Assembly: GCA_016875915.1 (NCBI GenBank)
Contig: VGOM01000013.1
Location: 1 to 52,664 of the forward strand
DNA from: Chloroflexota bacterium
Lineage (GTDB): Bacteria > Chloroflexota > Dehalococcoidia > UBA2247 > RBG-13-53-26
DNA: 52,664 nt
Direction: 5' to 3'
Every line of letters starts with the position of its first letter. Position 1 is the first letter of the stretch. Below the pieces are notes generated by a model. It saw only the letters and a list, made by a program, of their open reading frames with translations, did not search any database and was not told where the DNA came from. Position numbers and translations under genes: made by a program. This document shows positions 42,102-51,474 of this stretch, in pieces.

Positions 42102-42461
42102 GCTCGAACCTCCCGTCCACCGGCGGCACAATCAGGGCTCGCCTCTCTTTGTGATGATCCCATTGTAGTACGAGAGGAGTTGATTCACCATGATCTGGAT
42201 CATGATAGTCCGCTGTCTCCCTCATCGCTGGTCATAGTGCGGACCTAGTGCCAGTCCGGTATCGCCCAACAACTCCCTGCAAGATTCGGCGAAGCTCAGC
42301 AGATTCCTTGCTGCTCGTTCACAGTTCTGCGTGACGCAGCCCACTTGGGCTAGTCTTGTCTCTTGCCAACATCCCGCCTCAGGACTACCATTCTCACTGG
42401 CTACGTGATTCATCGAGCGTACGGCGTACCGAATCCTGGAAAGGAGCCAAAAGGACGAAGT

Positions 42462-43700
42462 ATGGGTGACAGTCATTCCGGCAACCAGCCGCTCAAAGGC
42501 ATTCGGGCTCTGGAGTGGGGAGCGTTTCACGCCGGCCCGGGGACCCTTGCGATCCTAGGCGATCTGGGAGCCGAAGTCATCAAGATAGAGCTGCCCAAGA
42601 CCGGCGACCCCATTCGCATGCTGCTACGTTTCGGCAACTTCCCCGTGGCCAAGGACGGTCACAGCACATTCTATGAGGGAGCCAACCGCCACAAGAAGAG
42701 CATTGCCCTGGATCTGAGCAAGGAGGAAGGCAAGCAGATCGTCTACCGCCTCGTTTCGAAGTGCGACATATTCTTGACCAACCTCCGCGCCAAAGCCGTG
42801 AATGACCAGCGCATGACCTACGCGCATCTGCGGGAGGTCAATCCCGGGCTGATATACGCTGCCGTCTCCGCCTTCGGATCAAGAGGCCCCGACAGGGAGG
42901 CCGGAGGTTTTGATTTCCTCGGTCAGGCCAGATCAGGACTTATGTGGGCCGTGGGCGAGCCCGATATGCCGCCCCTTATCGCCCAGTTTGGCTTGATCGA
43001 CCAGATCACGGCCATCACTGCCAGCCACGCCATCATGACAGCCCTCTATGTCAGAGAGCGCACCGGGCTGGGGCAGGAACTGAAGGTGTCATTGCTGAGC
43101 TCCGCCATGTTCCTCCAGTATTTCAACGTCCTCACCGCCCTGATCATGGGTCAGGATGCGCCGCGCCACCAGAGGAAGTCCACCGATCCGCTGCGCAATT
43201 GCTACAGATGCCAGGATGGCAAGTGGCTCTGCATAACGCTGTCCCACCAGCCGACGGCATGGAGGGATTTCTGCCAGGCCATCGATCACGCGGAGTTGGA
43301 GCACGATCCCAGGTTCGGGAACAGGGACAAGATGTTCGAACATCGAGATGAGTTCATTGCGTTTCTGGACGAGGTCTTCATTGTCAGGCCCCGTGATCGA
43401 TGGCTCCGGGCTTTCTCAGAACGCGACATCTTCTGTTCTCCAGTCAATACCACGCTCGAACTGGCCACAGACCCCCAGGTGACAGCCAACAGCTACATAG
43501 TCGACACGAGTCACCGTCTATTCGGCGACATCAAGGTGCCGGCGTATCCCGTTGAGTTCAGCGAAACGCCGGCCGCCATCGGATTCACCGCACCCCGGCT
43601 GGGCGAGCATACCGCGCAGATTCTGAGAGATATCGGCGGCTACAGCGAGACGGAGATCGCTAGGTTTCAGAATGACGGGGTGATCGACGGGGCCGGGTAG
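42462..43700 (+). CDS. CaiB/BaiF-type (class III) CoA transferase
   Basis: 412 residues. The N-terminal Rossmann part has GIRALEWGAFHAGPGTLAILGDLGAEVIKIE in family order and the catalytic Asp lies in GFDFLGQARSGLM. NRHKKSIALDL and CRNCYRC-like DPLRNCYRCQDGKW are also typical. It moves CoA between carboxylic acids through a covalent Asp intermediate. Substrates unknown; CoA-linked degradation of aromatic or fatty acids is common. ATG 42462 is preceded by AAGGACGAAGT. Confidence 0.9.
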   Translation: MGDSHSGNQPLKGIRALEWGAFHAGPGTLAILGDLGAEVIKIELPKTGDPIRMLLRFGNFPVAKDGHSTFYEGANRHKKSIALDLSKEEGKQIVYRLVSKCDIFLTNLRAKAVNDQRMTYAHLREVNPGLIYAAVSAFGSRGPDREAGGFDFLGQARSGLMWAVGEPDMPPLIAQFGLIDQITAITASHAIMTALYVRERTGLGQELKVSLLSSAMFLQYFNVLTALIMGQDAPRHQRKSTDPLRNCYRCQDGKWLCITLSHQPTAWRDFCQAIDHAELEHDPRFGNRDKMFEHRDEFIAFLDEVFIVRPRDRWLRAFSERDIFCSPVNTTLELATDPQVTANSYIVDTSHRLFGDIKVPAYPVEFSETPAAIGFTAPRLGEHTAQILRDIGGYSETEIARFQNDGVIDGAG

Positions 43701-44047
43701 GCGTCACTCATGTCCGCCCCTTGTCCTGTCGAGACTTCGAACACACGGAGACCAGCGTGTCCTATTCCGCAAATCCCTTGGCACTGGGGACTGATTCCTC
43801 ATTGCCCCCATCATTGACTCTCAGCACCACTCAAGACCGCTGAGCGCGGGAGTCGGTCTGTAGGCACATTCATCCCCCGCAGTGCTCCCGTGGTCACACT
43901 TGGCGCCACAAGCGACCTAGAGGTAGTCTCTCGTTCCACTGCCAGATAGAGAGCCGCATGCGCCATGTCACAGATCGAGTCACCAGCGAGTGGGTGCATG
44001 GCGTTTCGCGGGTCAGTCTGGCCTCAACGATCCGTCGAAAACTGGAT
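43701..44047. other. Intergenic region without recognised genes
   Basis: About 350 nt with no supported open frame or RNA. It leads into the regulator's promoter region at 44048. Confidence 0.5.
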
Positions 44048-44093
44048 ATACCAATTGGTGTGAAATGGTGGTAGTCTGCTAATACCAGATTGG
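44048..44093 (+). promoter_or_regulatory. Direct-repeat operator and promoter of the MocR-type gene
   Basis: ATACCA-ATTGG (44048-44058) and ATACCAGATTGG (44082-44093) are direct repeats 34 bp apart, nearly three and a quarter helical turns. Direct repeats of this kind are usual for MocR regulators. A possible promoter, TTGGTG (44056-44061) and TAATAC (44080-44085), spacer 18, lies between them, so the regulator probably controls its own gene. Confidence 0.5.
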
Positions 44094-44138
44094 GCGGAGC
44101 AAGTCACTGACGGTGATGTTCACGAGGAAGGTGAGGCG

Positions 44139-45704
44139 ATGGCTGTGACAATGAGACGGGACAGCGAGAAGCCAATGTATCTGCAGATAAAGGAGGCCCT
44201 GCAGTCCGGCATCGTCGGGGGTTCAATCCCTTCCGGGACTCGCCTGCCGTCATCCAGACGGCTGGCCAGAGACCTTGAAGTGAGCCGGATAACAGTGACG
44301 AATGCATTCGAGGAACTGCAGGCCGATGGCCTTGTCCAGGGCGATCCGAGGCGCGGGGTCTTCGTCCTGCCTCTGTGGGGAACCGGAATGCGGGCCGCCG
44401 AGGCAGCGGCGGGCTCGGAGCCCAAGTGGCAGGAACTGCTGGACAATGATCCTATCTTGGACGGAGAGGGCGGAAGATCAGATCCGCTGCTGCCTGCCCG
44501 GAATGGCGACTTGATACCGTTCAATGTGCTGCGACACGACCTCGATGCGATGCCAGTGAAGGAATTCGACAGTGCTTTGCGGGGAGTGCTACGTGAAGAA
44601 GGCGGCGCTGCGCTTGACTACGGAACTCCAGAGGGACATCTACCCCTGCGGCAGACACTGGCGCAGTACCTGCGCCGCCTGGGGATCAGGACAGAAGCAG
44701 AGGAGGTGATCATAGCCTCCGGCGCGCAGCAGGCCATCGACCTCCTGTGCCAGGCTCTGGTGCAACCCGGCGGCATAGTCATCGTTGAGGAGCCCACCTA
44801 CTCAGGTGCGCTGCGCACCTTCAGGATACGGCGGGCCAGGATCATGGGAGTGCCCATGGATTCTGAGGGGATGCGGACCGACATCCTCGGGCAGATCTTG
44901 GAGAGGGAGTCCCCACAGCTGATATACACCATTCCCACCTTCCACAATCCGACGGGCGTGGTGATGAGCGCGGCAAGGCGCAAGGAGCTGGTGACGCTGG
45001 CGCATGAGCACGGAGTTCCCGTACTGGAGGATGACTACATGCGGGAGATCCGTTTTGGCAGCCCCATCCCACAGCCCCTTGCCGCCTTCGATCGACACGG
45101 AGATGTAATCCATGTAGGCACCTTCTCCAAGTCACTGATGCCCACACTGAGGCTGGGCTACTCAGTGGCGCGGGGGCAACTCAGAGAGCGCCTGATAGCA
45201 CTGAAGCGAGGGGCGGATCTATGTTCGTCAAATCTCATGCAGATGGCGCTGTGCAGGTATCTGGCAAGTGGGGCAACGCAGAAGCATTGGAGGCGAGTGA
45301 GTCTCCTCTGCAGACGGCGTCAATCGGCCATGATAGCTGCGCTTCGCCGGCACTTCCCTGAAGAGGCCAGGTGGTCCGTCGTCGATGGAGGATTCGTGAT
45401 GTGGGTCTCGCTTCCGCCGGGCACGTCCGTCAGCAGATTGCGGCGGGAGTCCCTGGAGGCGGGAGTGAACTTCGCTCCAGGGGAGATCTTCTTTGTTGAG
45501 CCTTCCGATCAGGGCTTCACAAGGCTGGGTTTCGCTGCGGTCAGCGAGGGACAGATTGAGCGCGGTGTGCGGGTGCTCGGACAGCTCATCCGGTCCCAGA
45601 TGACTGGACCCACCGGCGTGAGCCCGTCCTCCGTATCCAAACGCAAGGGTGGCGTTCAGAGGCAGTCCATTGAACTGCGAGAGCAACAGGGAGGAAGGCC
45701 ATGA
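44139..45704 (+). CDS. MocR-type regulator (GntR winged helix fused to aminotransferase)
   Basis: 521 residues. Residues 12-78 form the GntR helix (PMYLQIKEALQSGIVGG, GTRLPSSRRLARDLEVSR). Residues 120-480 are a type I PLP fold with FHNPTG, an Asp in VLEDDY and the Schiff-base Lys331 in GTFSKSLMP. All PLP residues are present, so it binds the cofactor and may sense an amino acid or vitamin B6. Ribosome binding site GGTGAGG. It overlaps the next gene by ATGA. Confidence 0.93.
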   Translation: MAVTMRRDSEKPMYLQIKEALQSGIVGGSIPSGTRLPSSRRLARDLEVSRITVTNAFEELQADGLVQGDPRRGVFVLPLWGTGMRAAEAAAGSEPKWQELLDNDPILDGEGGRSDPLLPARNGDLIPFNVLRHDLDAMPVKEFDSALRGVLREEGGAALDYGTPEGHLPLRQTLAQYLRRLGIRTEAEEVIIASGAQQAIDLLCQALVQPGGIVIVEEPTYSGALRTFRIRRARIMGVPMDSEGMRTDILGQILERESPQLIYTIPTFHNPTGVVMSAARRKELVTLAHEHGVPVLEDDYMREIRFGSPIPQPLAAFDRHGDVIHVGTFSKSLMPTLRLGYSVARGQLRERLIALKRGADLCSSNLMQMALCRYLASGATQKHWRRVSLLCRRRQSAMIAALRRHFPEEARWSVVDGGFVMWVSLPPGTSVSRLRRESLEAGVNFAPGEIFFVEPSDQGFTRLGFAAVSEGQIERGVRVLGQLIRSQMTGPTGVSPSSVSKRKGGVQRQSIELREQQGGRP

Positions 45705-46087
45705 TGCACGATCGATTCTCTCTTTCGGTCTACGTTCAACACAAGGAAAGCATGTACCAGCATGAGGCTTCACAGAGAAGGCTCCTGCGGCATCTGAGGG
45801 AGCTTGAGGGTGCCGCAGGCCCGAAGCCGAGCCTGTGGGCCCGTCTTCGATACGTGGTCTCACGGTTGACAGAGTCCCGGGACACCAAGGGGCTGATGAA
45901 CAGAGGGCTGATCCGGATCGCTGAAGACCGTGAGACAGGCTGTTTCGTGGTTGCTGCGGGCAGGGGGACAGAGAGACACTGGGGATTGCTCGACCTTCCT
46001 CAGGTACAGTGGAGTGTAGCCTGCAGAAAGGAAGAGGTCAGGGGAGCGGTGGACGAGCTGCTGGAGCAGAAGATACTGGCGGACTAG
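45701..46087 (+). CDS. Small uncharacterised protein coupled to MocR, paralogue of 18917-19159
   Basis: 128 residues. N-terminal coiled-coil-like helices (ESMYQHEASQRRLLRHLRELE), then MNRGLIRIAEDRETGCFVVAAG and LDLPQVQWS, ending LLEQKILAD. The second half matches the 80-residue protein at 18917 in order and spacing. Its ATG overlaps the MocR stop codon, so the two are made together, which hints at a partner or modulator of the regulator. No family recognised. Confidence 0.75.
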   Translation: MMHDRFSLSVYVQHKESMYQHEASQRRLLRHLRELEGAAGPKPSLWARLRYVVSRLTESRDTKGLMNRGLIRIAEDRETGCFVVAAGRGTERHWGLLDLPQVQWSVACRKEEVRGAVDELLEQKILAD

Positions 46088-46150
46088 GCCGCGGCCCGGT
46101 GTCGGGTGCCGTAGGCCGGCGGGCTGCTTCCCGAGTGCGGCTGGTGTCGT

Positions 46151-47284
46151 TCAACCCCTGGCGCCTCTGCCTGCCTCAAGCATGGCCTTGAAGTTGCCGG
46201 GCTCAACATTGCAGGGCACACTGCAGCCACTGCCGAGGATGAAGCCGCCATCGTCGCCGACTAGCTCCACCAGCTTCCTGCAGTAGGCGTGGACATCCTC
46301 CGGCCTGGCTACGGAGAGGAGAGCCGCCGGGACATCGCCATGGAAGCAGGCGTGGCCTCTGAGGACTTCCTTGGCAGCGAAGATGTCCGTGTTCCCGTCC
46401 AGCTCCAGAATGAATGATCCCCTGGGCAACTGGCGGAAGTATGGGATGTTCTTGTCCCAGCGCTGATCGAGGTGGAATATGGTCACCAGCCCCTCCGACC
46501 AGAAGGCATCGACCACCTGTTTGGTGTAGGGCCACCAGAACCTCTCGAAAACGGCGGGTGGATAGAAGTAGCCCGAGGCACGCTCCTCGGTGAACAGCCA
46601 GGTCCCCAGGCCCGATTCCTTGGTCAGAGGTATCTGGTGGGCGATCAGATCCGCCGTCATCCGCCTGATGGCGCGCTCCACCGGCTCCGGGTGATAGTAG
46701 AGGTCCTTGGTGAAGCCCACCATGGAGCGCATCAGGGAAAGGGTGAAGAACGGGTGCATGCCGTTGCCCATGAAGAAGGGCTTGACCTTCCTCTTCTGGC
46801 ACTCCGTGAGGAATCTCTGGAACGTGGTGAAGAGGGCGAGTATCTCCCGGTTGACGTCGTCCGTGGACAGACTGCTGATCCGTCCCAGGTAGTCCTGGTA
46901 GTAGAAGCCGTCGATGCCCATCTCGGATATCCTGTCGTAGTCCTGGGGTTGTAGGATCTCCTCCTCCACCAGTTGCCACATGTAGTCATCGGGCAGATCC
47001 CGGCCGGGTATCCGCACCTTCATCGGATTCACGTTGGAGGCCTGGAGCTGTTGAGGGGTGTACGATCCGGGATAGATCGAGTCCCAGCCGCCGTAATCGT
47101 CGAACACCTGGAGGATGGCATCCAGGGCCAGGGCGTTGTCCGCAGCCACCTTCGCCCGCGTTATCCCCGCCAGGTGGGCTGCCGGCTCCGCCAGCAGAGT
47201 GGGCACAATGGGTACCCGGTCTGTCTTCTCGAGCCTGATCGCCGCCCACAGGCGCTCGGTCCCACTCATCCCCTCTCCGGCCAT
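46151..47284 (-). CDS. Uroporphyrinogen decarboxylase-fold methyltransferase (MtaA/MtbA-like)
   Basis: 377-residue TIM-barrel protein. The N-terminus RLWAAIRLEKTDRVPIVPTL and the region VTIFHLDQRWDKNIPYFRQLPRG are typical of the UroD superfamily branch that moves methyl groups between corrinoid proteins and thiols. A zinc site with His (FHLD) and Cys (GSGCSVPCNV) is plausible. It starts 1 nt after the corrinoid protein stop (GGGAGG 8 nt before ATG 47284), so the two form a methyl-transfer pair. Confidence 0.87.
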   Translation of the reverse strand: MAGEGMSGTERLWAAIRLEKTDRVPIVPTLLAEPAAHLAGITRAKVAADNALALDAILQVFDDYGGWDSIYPGSYTPQQLQASNVNPMKVRIPGRDLPDDYMWQLVEEEILQPQDYDRISEMGIDGFYYQDYLGRISSLSTDDVNREILALFTTFQRFLTECQKRKVKPFFMGNGMHPFFTLSLMRSMVGFTKDLYYHPEPVERAIRRMTADLIAHQIPLTKESGLGTWLFTEERASGYFYPPAVFERFWWPYTKQVVDAFWSEGLVTIFHLDQRWDKNIPYFRQLPRGSFILELDGNTDIFAAKEVLRGHACFHGDVPAALLSVARPEDVHAYCRKLVELVGDDGGFILGSGCSVPCNVEPGNFKAMLEAGRGARG

Positions 47285-47285
47285 C

Positions 47286-47918
47286 CTATTTGCCTCCCGT
47301 CGTCTTCAGACAGTAGGCCACGCCTTCCATAGCATCCGTCGTCTGGAAGTCCGCGCCCACGTAGTCCCGTACCTCCGGGGTGGTGACCCCGCCGCCGATC
47401 ATCACCTTGACGCGGCCCCGCAAGCCTGCTTCCTGGAGAAGGGTCACCGCCTGTTTCATATTGGGGAACGCGGTGGTGATCAGGGCGGAGAATCCGACGA
47501 AATGCGCCTTGGACTCCTTGACCTTCTCGACAGCCACAGAGGGTGGGACATCGACGCCAAGATCCTTCACTTCAAAACCGTGAGCTCTGAGAAGGGTGAT
47601 CAGGATGTTCTTGCCAAGATCGTGGATGTCCCCCATGAGCGTGCCGACCAGCACCCTGCCCCTACTATGGTCGGCCCTGGCCCGCGACAGACGCGGCTCG
47701 ATGATGGCAGCCGCGTCTTTGAAGATTTCGGCCGACAGAATCAGCTCGGCCAGGAAGAAGTCGCCTCGCTGGAATCGTTCGCCCACCAGAGTCATGCCGC
47801 TCCGGCAGTCTTCCAGCACCCGGAGGGGATCCTCGTTGGTCCCAAGCCTGCCTTTGACAGTCTCCAGCACGGCATCCCTTTCCAGCGCCAACAAGAGATC
47901 GCTCAGCTTCTGTGACAT
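47286..47918 (-). CDS. Corrinoid (cobalamin-binding) methyl-carrier protein
   Basis: 210 residues. The N-terminal helical cap (LVGERFQRGDFFLAELILSAE) precedes the B12-binding Rossmann domain with DIHDLGKNI, whose His is the lower cobalt ligand, then GVDVPP, GFSALIT and MIGGGVTTPEVRDYVGAD. This is the MtaC/MttC-type carrier of methylotrophic and O-demethylase systems. The substrate-specific methyltransferase is not adjacent. AAGGGAGGAG precedes ATG. Confidence 0.93.
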   Translation of the reverse strand: MSQKLSDLLLALERDAVLETVKGRLGTNEDPLRVLEDCRSGMTLVGERFQRGDFFLAELILSAEIFKDAAAIIEPRLSRARADHSRGRVLVGTLMGDIHDLGKNILITLLRAHGFEVKDLGVDVPPSVAVEKVKESKAHFVGFSALITTAFPNMKQAVTLLQEAGLRGRVKVMIGGGVTTPEVRDYVGADFQTTDAMEGVAYCLKTTGGK

Positions 47919-47978
47919 CCGACTCCTCCCTTCTCCCCAGCCAGTTCAGGGTGAACCCAGGGCAGTGGGCCGCCTCGT

Positions 47979-48341
47979 TCATGGATTCCCCCTCTGCTGC
48001 GCCAGGACGTGACGGACGGATTCCTCGAACACGGCTTTGTACCGCCGGTATTCCTCCGAATGACTCAGGTTGATCTGGACCCACTCGCGCATCTTCGGCC
48101 TTCCCATTGGCTGGAACGGGACCGCGTTCCGATCTGCACGCAACAGATCCGCGGCCGACTGCTCGGGGAGTCTGACGGCAACGCCCTGCTCATACAGGCA
48201 GATGCAGAGCTTCCTCCCGGCGTAGTAGGCCGGGAAGCCGAACATCCTGCCGGAGCGTACAAGCGGGTGGCCCAGGAGCAGGTCATCAAGAACCGCCTTG
48301 TGTTGAGGGTTGTAGCCCGCCACTGCCGTACCTACCCCCAT
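47979..48341 (-). CDS. TfoX N-terminal-like / YjbR-like small protein
   Basis: 120 residues. RSGRMFGFPAYYAGRKLCICLYEQGVAVRLPE and FQPMGRPKMREWVQINL match the TfoX_N-type fold order. A C-terminal helix (YKAVFEESVRHVLAQ) follows. In enterics TfoX regulates competence, but the isolated domain is widespread and of unknown role. No good ribosome binding site is visible. Confidence 0.75.
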   Translation of the reverse strand: MGVGTAVAGYNPQHKAVLDDLLLGHPLVRSGRMFGFPAYYAGRKLCICLYEQGVAVRLPEQSAADLLRADRNAVPFQPMGRPKMREWVQINLSHSEEYRRYKAVFEESVRHVLAQQRGNP

Positions 48342-48602
48342 AGTTTTACCACTTCCCGGGTCGCCGCTGTTAGGCTGAAGGCGAGTTCAGAGGCTGGTGT
48401 TCCGTCTTCTGCCAAGTATGACCTGCTCGAACCGACTCGAGCCCCCGCTGACCGGGCGTTGGAAGGGAGGACTGAGAGTGGCATTTGCGACTACGGAAGT
48501 GGTACAACTACTGACGTGCTGGGAAAGGGGTGCCTCTGAAGCCCGAAGTGGACACCGAGCGGAAGATCTAGGATGTCAAGGGGCGGCTCGGAAGGAGGGA
48601 AT

Positions 48603-49058
48603 ATGAAGCTGAAGACACTGGTGGGAAGCGGAGAGAAGATCGGATTGCTCACATTGCCGTTCCTTGTTGTTGGCTTGGCACTGAATATCGTATTCCCTTC
48701 TGCGTTCAGCGTTGGCGGCCCGTCGACGGCCTTGAGGGTGGCCGCCGTTGTCATTCTGGTCCCGGGGGTGACCATCTGGATCTGGTCCGTGGTCCTGATC
48801 CTGACAAGAGTGCCCAGGAAGGAGTTGATAACGGACGGCCCCTACTCCTTGGTGAAGCACCCACTGTACACGGGTGTGGCGCTGCTGGTGCTTCCTTGGA
48901 TCGGCTTCCTGTTCAACACGTGGCTGGGAGCCCTGATCGGCGCTGTCCTGTTCGTTGGATCCAGACTCTTCTCGCCTGAAGAAGAGGAGATGCTGGCGAA
49001 GACCTTTGGCACTGCTTGGACTGAGTACTGCCACAAGGTGAAGATCCCTTGGCTGTGA
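48603..49058 (+). CDS. Isoprenylcysteine carboxyl methyltransferase-like membrane protein
   Basis: 151 residues, four TM segments. The C-terminal DGPYSLVKHPLYTGVALLVLPW and FSPEEEEMLAKTFGTAWTEY stretches match the ICMT/PEMT methyltransferase family, with His and Tyr for SAM binding. Such bacterial enzymes methylate lipids or isoprenoid cysteines. AAGGAGGGAAT precedes ATG 48603. Confidence 0.87.
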   Translation: MKLKTLVGSGEKIGLLTLPFLVVGLALNIVFPSAFSVGGPSTALRVAAVVILVPGVTIWIWSVVLILTRVPRKELITDGPYSLVKHPLYTGVALLVLPWIGFLFNTWLGALIGAVLFVGSRLFSPEEEEMLAKTFGTAWTEYCHKVKIPWL

Positions 49059-49135
49059 GCTAGCCCGGACGTATGCTGTCGTGCGAGCTGCCCCTGTGAG
49101 AGACGGTTGGCGGGCAACGAACGAGTGAAGATGTC

Positions 49136-49711
49136 ATGAAGGAACGCCCGGAGAAGAGATTCCCCACTATCGGCTGCTGCGGTATTGACTGCGGGCTGTG
49201 TCCGAGGTACTACACGGCGGGCAGCTCGCGGTGTCCGGGATGCGCCGGCCCCGACTTCTTCGAGAAACACCCCTCCTGCGGATTCATCACCTGCTGCGTG
49301 AAACAGAGGAAGCTGGAAGTCTGTGCCGAGTGTGATGAATTCCCCTGCTCCAGATTCGACTCCTGGGTTGGAGGGGATTCCTTCGTGACTCACCGGATGG
49401 CCCTAGTCAACCTCAGCTCCATGAGGGAGACGGGGCTGGAGCGATTCAGGGAGCAGCAGGAGAAGCGAATGGCCCTGCTTCAGACCATGCTTGAGAAGTT
49501 CGACGACGGCAGATCGAAGAGCTTCTACTGCACGGCTGCAGCGCTGCTTCCGGTGGCGGCCCTGGAGGAATCACTGCGGCAAGTGCAGGGGCAAATCGGC
49601 CAGGCCAAGGTCAGGACGATGGATGCCAAGACACGGGCAGGGATCCTCAGGGGTCTTCTGAATGGCTGCGCGGCCAGTGCGAGAGTCGAGCTCAAACTGC
49701 GGCACAAGTAG
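49136..49711 (+). CDS. DUF3795 cysteine-rich protein
   Basis: 191 residues. The N-terminal third carries many Cys in the DUF3795 pattern: GCCGIDCGLCPRYY, CPGCAGPDFF, SCGFITCCVKQRKLEVCAECDEFPCSRF. It probably binds zinc or an Fe-S cluster. The rest is helical. Function unknown. Weak ribosome binding site. Confidence 0.88.
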   Translation: MKERPEKRFPTIGCCGIDCGLCPRYYTAGSSRCPGCAGPDFFEKHPSCGFITCCVKQRKLEVCAECDEFPCSRFDSWVGGDSFVTHRMALVNLSSMRETGLERFREQQEKRMALLQTMLEKFDDGRSKSFYCTAAALLPVAALEESLRQVQGQIGQAKVRTMDAKTRAGILRGLLNGCAASARVELKLRHK

Positions 49712-49847
49712 TGTAGCCGTGACTGGCGACCGGGGACGGGGCGTCCGCCGGTTGAAGATCTCCTACTACGCCGCCCGGCGGCCGGGTCACGGCCAGCAGT
49801 TGCCCGATGGTCCCCTCGGCTTTCCCCGGGGGAAGCCCCGGATTCGC

Positions 49848-49985
49848 CTAGCCGAGATGGGTGCCCAGGAAGTATGGCCAGACCACTATGCCCAGGATGA
49901 TCTTCCACCAGGCTAGGTGGGCGAAGCCGATGCTGAACAACCAGCCGGCAAACCAGAGAGTGCCTCCGATAGACGCTTCTTTCAT
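49848..49985 (-). CDS. 45-residue small membrane protein
   Basis: MKEASIGGTLWFAGWLFSIG, then FAHLAWWKIILGIVVWPYFL and GTHLG. One or two TM helices rich in Trp. ATG 49985 follows GGAGGG at 4 nt; another ATG is one codon upstream. It lies 37 nt downstream of DUF4389 on the same strand. Its stop is followed by a GC-rich hairpin at about 49818-49837. Confidence 0.6.
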   Translation of the reverse strand: MKEASIGGTLWFAGWLFSIGFAHLAWWKIILGIVVWPYFLGTHLG

Positions 49986-50022
49986 CATACCCTCCTTGGC
50001 AGAACCTGCGCTGCCGCGACGA

Positions 50023-50667
50023 CTATAGGGCCTGATCCCTCAGGGTGAACGGCGGGTATTTGTCCGTGGTCAGGAGAGCGGCGTAGGCAAAGACCCTCAG
50101 CGACCACCGCATCACGCCGACCACGAAGTCGAACAGCCCCTTGGGATAGCGGCCGGTGAACAGGATGGCGAACCAGGTGAGTATCACCACGAAGATTGCA
50201 GCGATGCCCAGGAAGAAGAGGACGATGTAGTGGGGAATGGCCAGCAACCACTTGACCAGCGGCAGCCACTGATTGAGGTCCTTCTGGGCATCGGGATAGG
50301 GTATCTCGATGTGGACTGCCTGCTCTTCGTCGGTTGATGGATACTCATCCCTGAGCAGGGCCAGGTAGGCTCCCACCCTGGCGCTGAACCTGGTCAGGGC
50401 GACGTTCCAGTCAAACCACCAGCGGGGGTACTTCCGTTTGAAGACCAGCATGAGCACGGTGGCCAGGAACAGCACTCCGCCGGCGGAAAAGCTCCAGACC
50501 CATCCGGGATCCTGTCCCCACCTGAAGTCAGCCCCAGTGACCAGACACAGCAGGATGACTATGGGGATGATGACGATGAGACGGAAGAACGAGGTCACGC
50601 GGTTCAGTTCGCGGTCGGGATAGTCAACCAACAGGCTCGCCGGATACTGGTTGTTTCCTTCTGCCAT
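50023..50667 (-). CDS. DUF4389 membrane protein
   Basis: 214 residues with four TM segments. The repeated family motif appears twice: RKYPRWWFDWNVALTRFSARVGAYLALL and GRYPKGLFDFVVGVMRWSLRVFAYAALL, ending LTTDKYPPF. Uncharacterised family. GAGGAGGTG precedes ATG. May be in an operon with the small membrane protein downstream. Confidence 0.9.
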   Translation of the reverse strand: MAEGNNQYPASLLVDYPDRELNRVTSFFRLIVIIPIVILLCLVTGADFRWGQDPGWVWSFSAGGVLFLATVLMLVFKRKYPRWWFDWNVALTRFSARVGAYLALLRDEYPSTDEEQAVHIEIPYPDAQKDLNQWLPLVKWLLAIPHYIVLFFLGIAAIFVVILTWFAILFTGRYPKGLFDFVVGVMRWSLRVFAYAALLTTDKYPPFTLRDQAL

Positions 50668-50729
50668 CAGAACACCTCCTCGCTACGGCCACCATTGCGG
50701 CGGCCTGCATTCGCTCTCCAAAGCCCTCT

Positions 50730-51173
50730 TCACTCAACGAAGACCTTGACGCTCTCTCCGTTCTTGCTGACGACATCCACTTCAAGGTCGCTCAGAGCCC
50801 CGATCAGCTCCTCGATGTCCTCAGGCTTCATGTTACGCGCATCGAAGTCGATGCCCTTCTCGTGCAGGGCCAGGTTCACCTTGTCCCGGGCCTCAGATGG
50901 TATCAGAGAGGTCAGTTTGATGCCAGCGCGGATCAGTGACATGGGCACCCGGATGTTCACCCGGTCATAGCTGCCGGACCTCTCGCTCTCCGGGTTGGGC
51001 AGCACGGTGACACGCAGGTACTTGGCCCTGCTATTCACAGCGGTCTCTGCCCTGCCAGCGCCCTCGCGTCTGCCCTCCCCGCCATCGATGGCACTGAGCA
51101 GGCGATAGGCGTCGTCGGCGCTGATCTTGTTCTTGGCCAGCATCTCCAGGATCTTCTTCTTGTTGTCTGACAT
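50730..51173 (-). CDS. SHOCT/DUF2089-associated protein (LiaX/YvlB N-terminal-like)
   Basis: 147 residues from ATG 51173 (AAGGAGGACC). The N-terminal SDNKKKILEMLAKNKISADDAYRLLSAID is the SHOCT-like helical pair found on YvlB/LiaX proteins. The rest holds YDRVNIRVPMSLIRAGIKL and DIEELIGAL. No TM. Third gene of the DUF2089 operon, likely part of a cell-envelope response module. Confidence 0.78.
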   Translation of the reverse strand: MSDNKKKILEMLAKNKISADDAYRLLSAIDGGEGRREGAGRAETAVNSRAKYLRVTVLPNPESERSGSYDRVNIRVPMSLIRAGIKLTSLIPSEARDKVNLALHEKGIDFDARNMKPEDIEELIGALSDLEVDVVSKNGESVKVFVE

Positions 51174-51195
51174 GGCTTGGTCCTCCTTCACTCGG

Positions 51196-51474
51196 CTAGA
51201 CGACGGATACGGACATGCTTTGACGGCCGCTGTGGACATCGATGCTGAGGCCGCGCATGGCGCAGAACATATCTACCGAGGCCCTCAGCGTGAGCCACGC
51301 CCTCCTCCCCCAGCCGCTGGGCCACAGGATGGCCGTGGTCACCAGGATCAGCGGGCACAGCAGGATGAGGGCCACCAGCGCCAGTGGCAGCATCAGGAAG
51401 AGCGGTAGCCACAGGCCGAATGCCCGTCCATGGCCTTCGACTCTCATGTGCATCAGCATGGGCGGTCGCTTCAT
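51196..51474 (-). CDS. Small membrane protein of the DUF2089 operon
   Basis: 92 residues with one long hydrophobic hairpin, LWLPLFLMLPLALVALILLC and then PLILVTTAILWP, and a C-terminal soluble tail. ATG overlaps the DUF2089 stop (ATGA), with GAGGAGG upstream, so the genes are translationally coupled. No family recognised. Confidence 0.75.
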   Translation of the reverse strand: MKRPPMLMHMRVEGHGRAFGLWLPLFLMLPLALVALILLCPLILVTTAILWPSGWGRRAWLTLRASVDMFCAMRGLSIDVHSGRQSMSVSVV

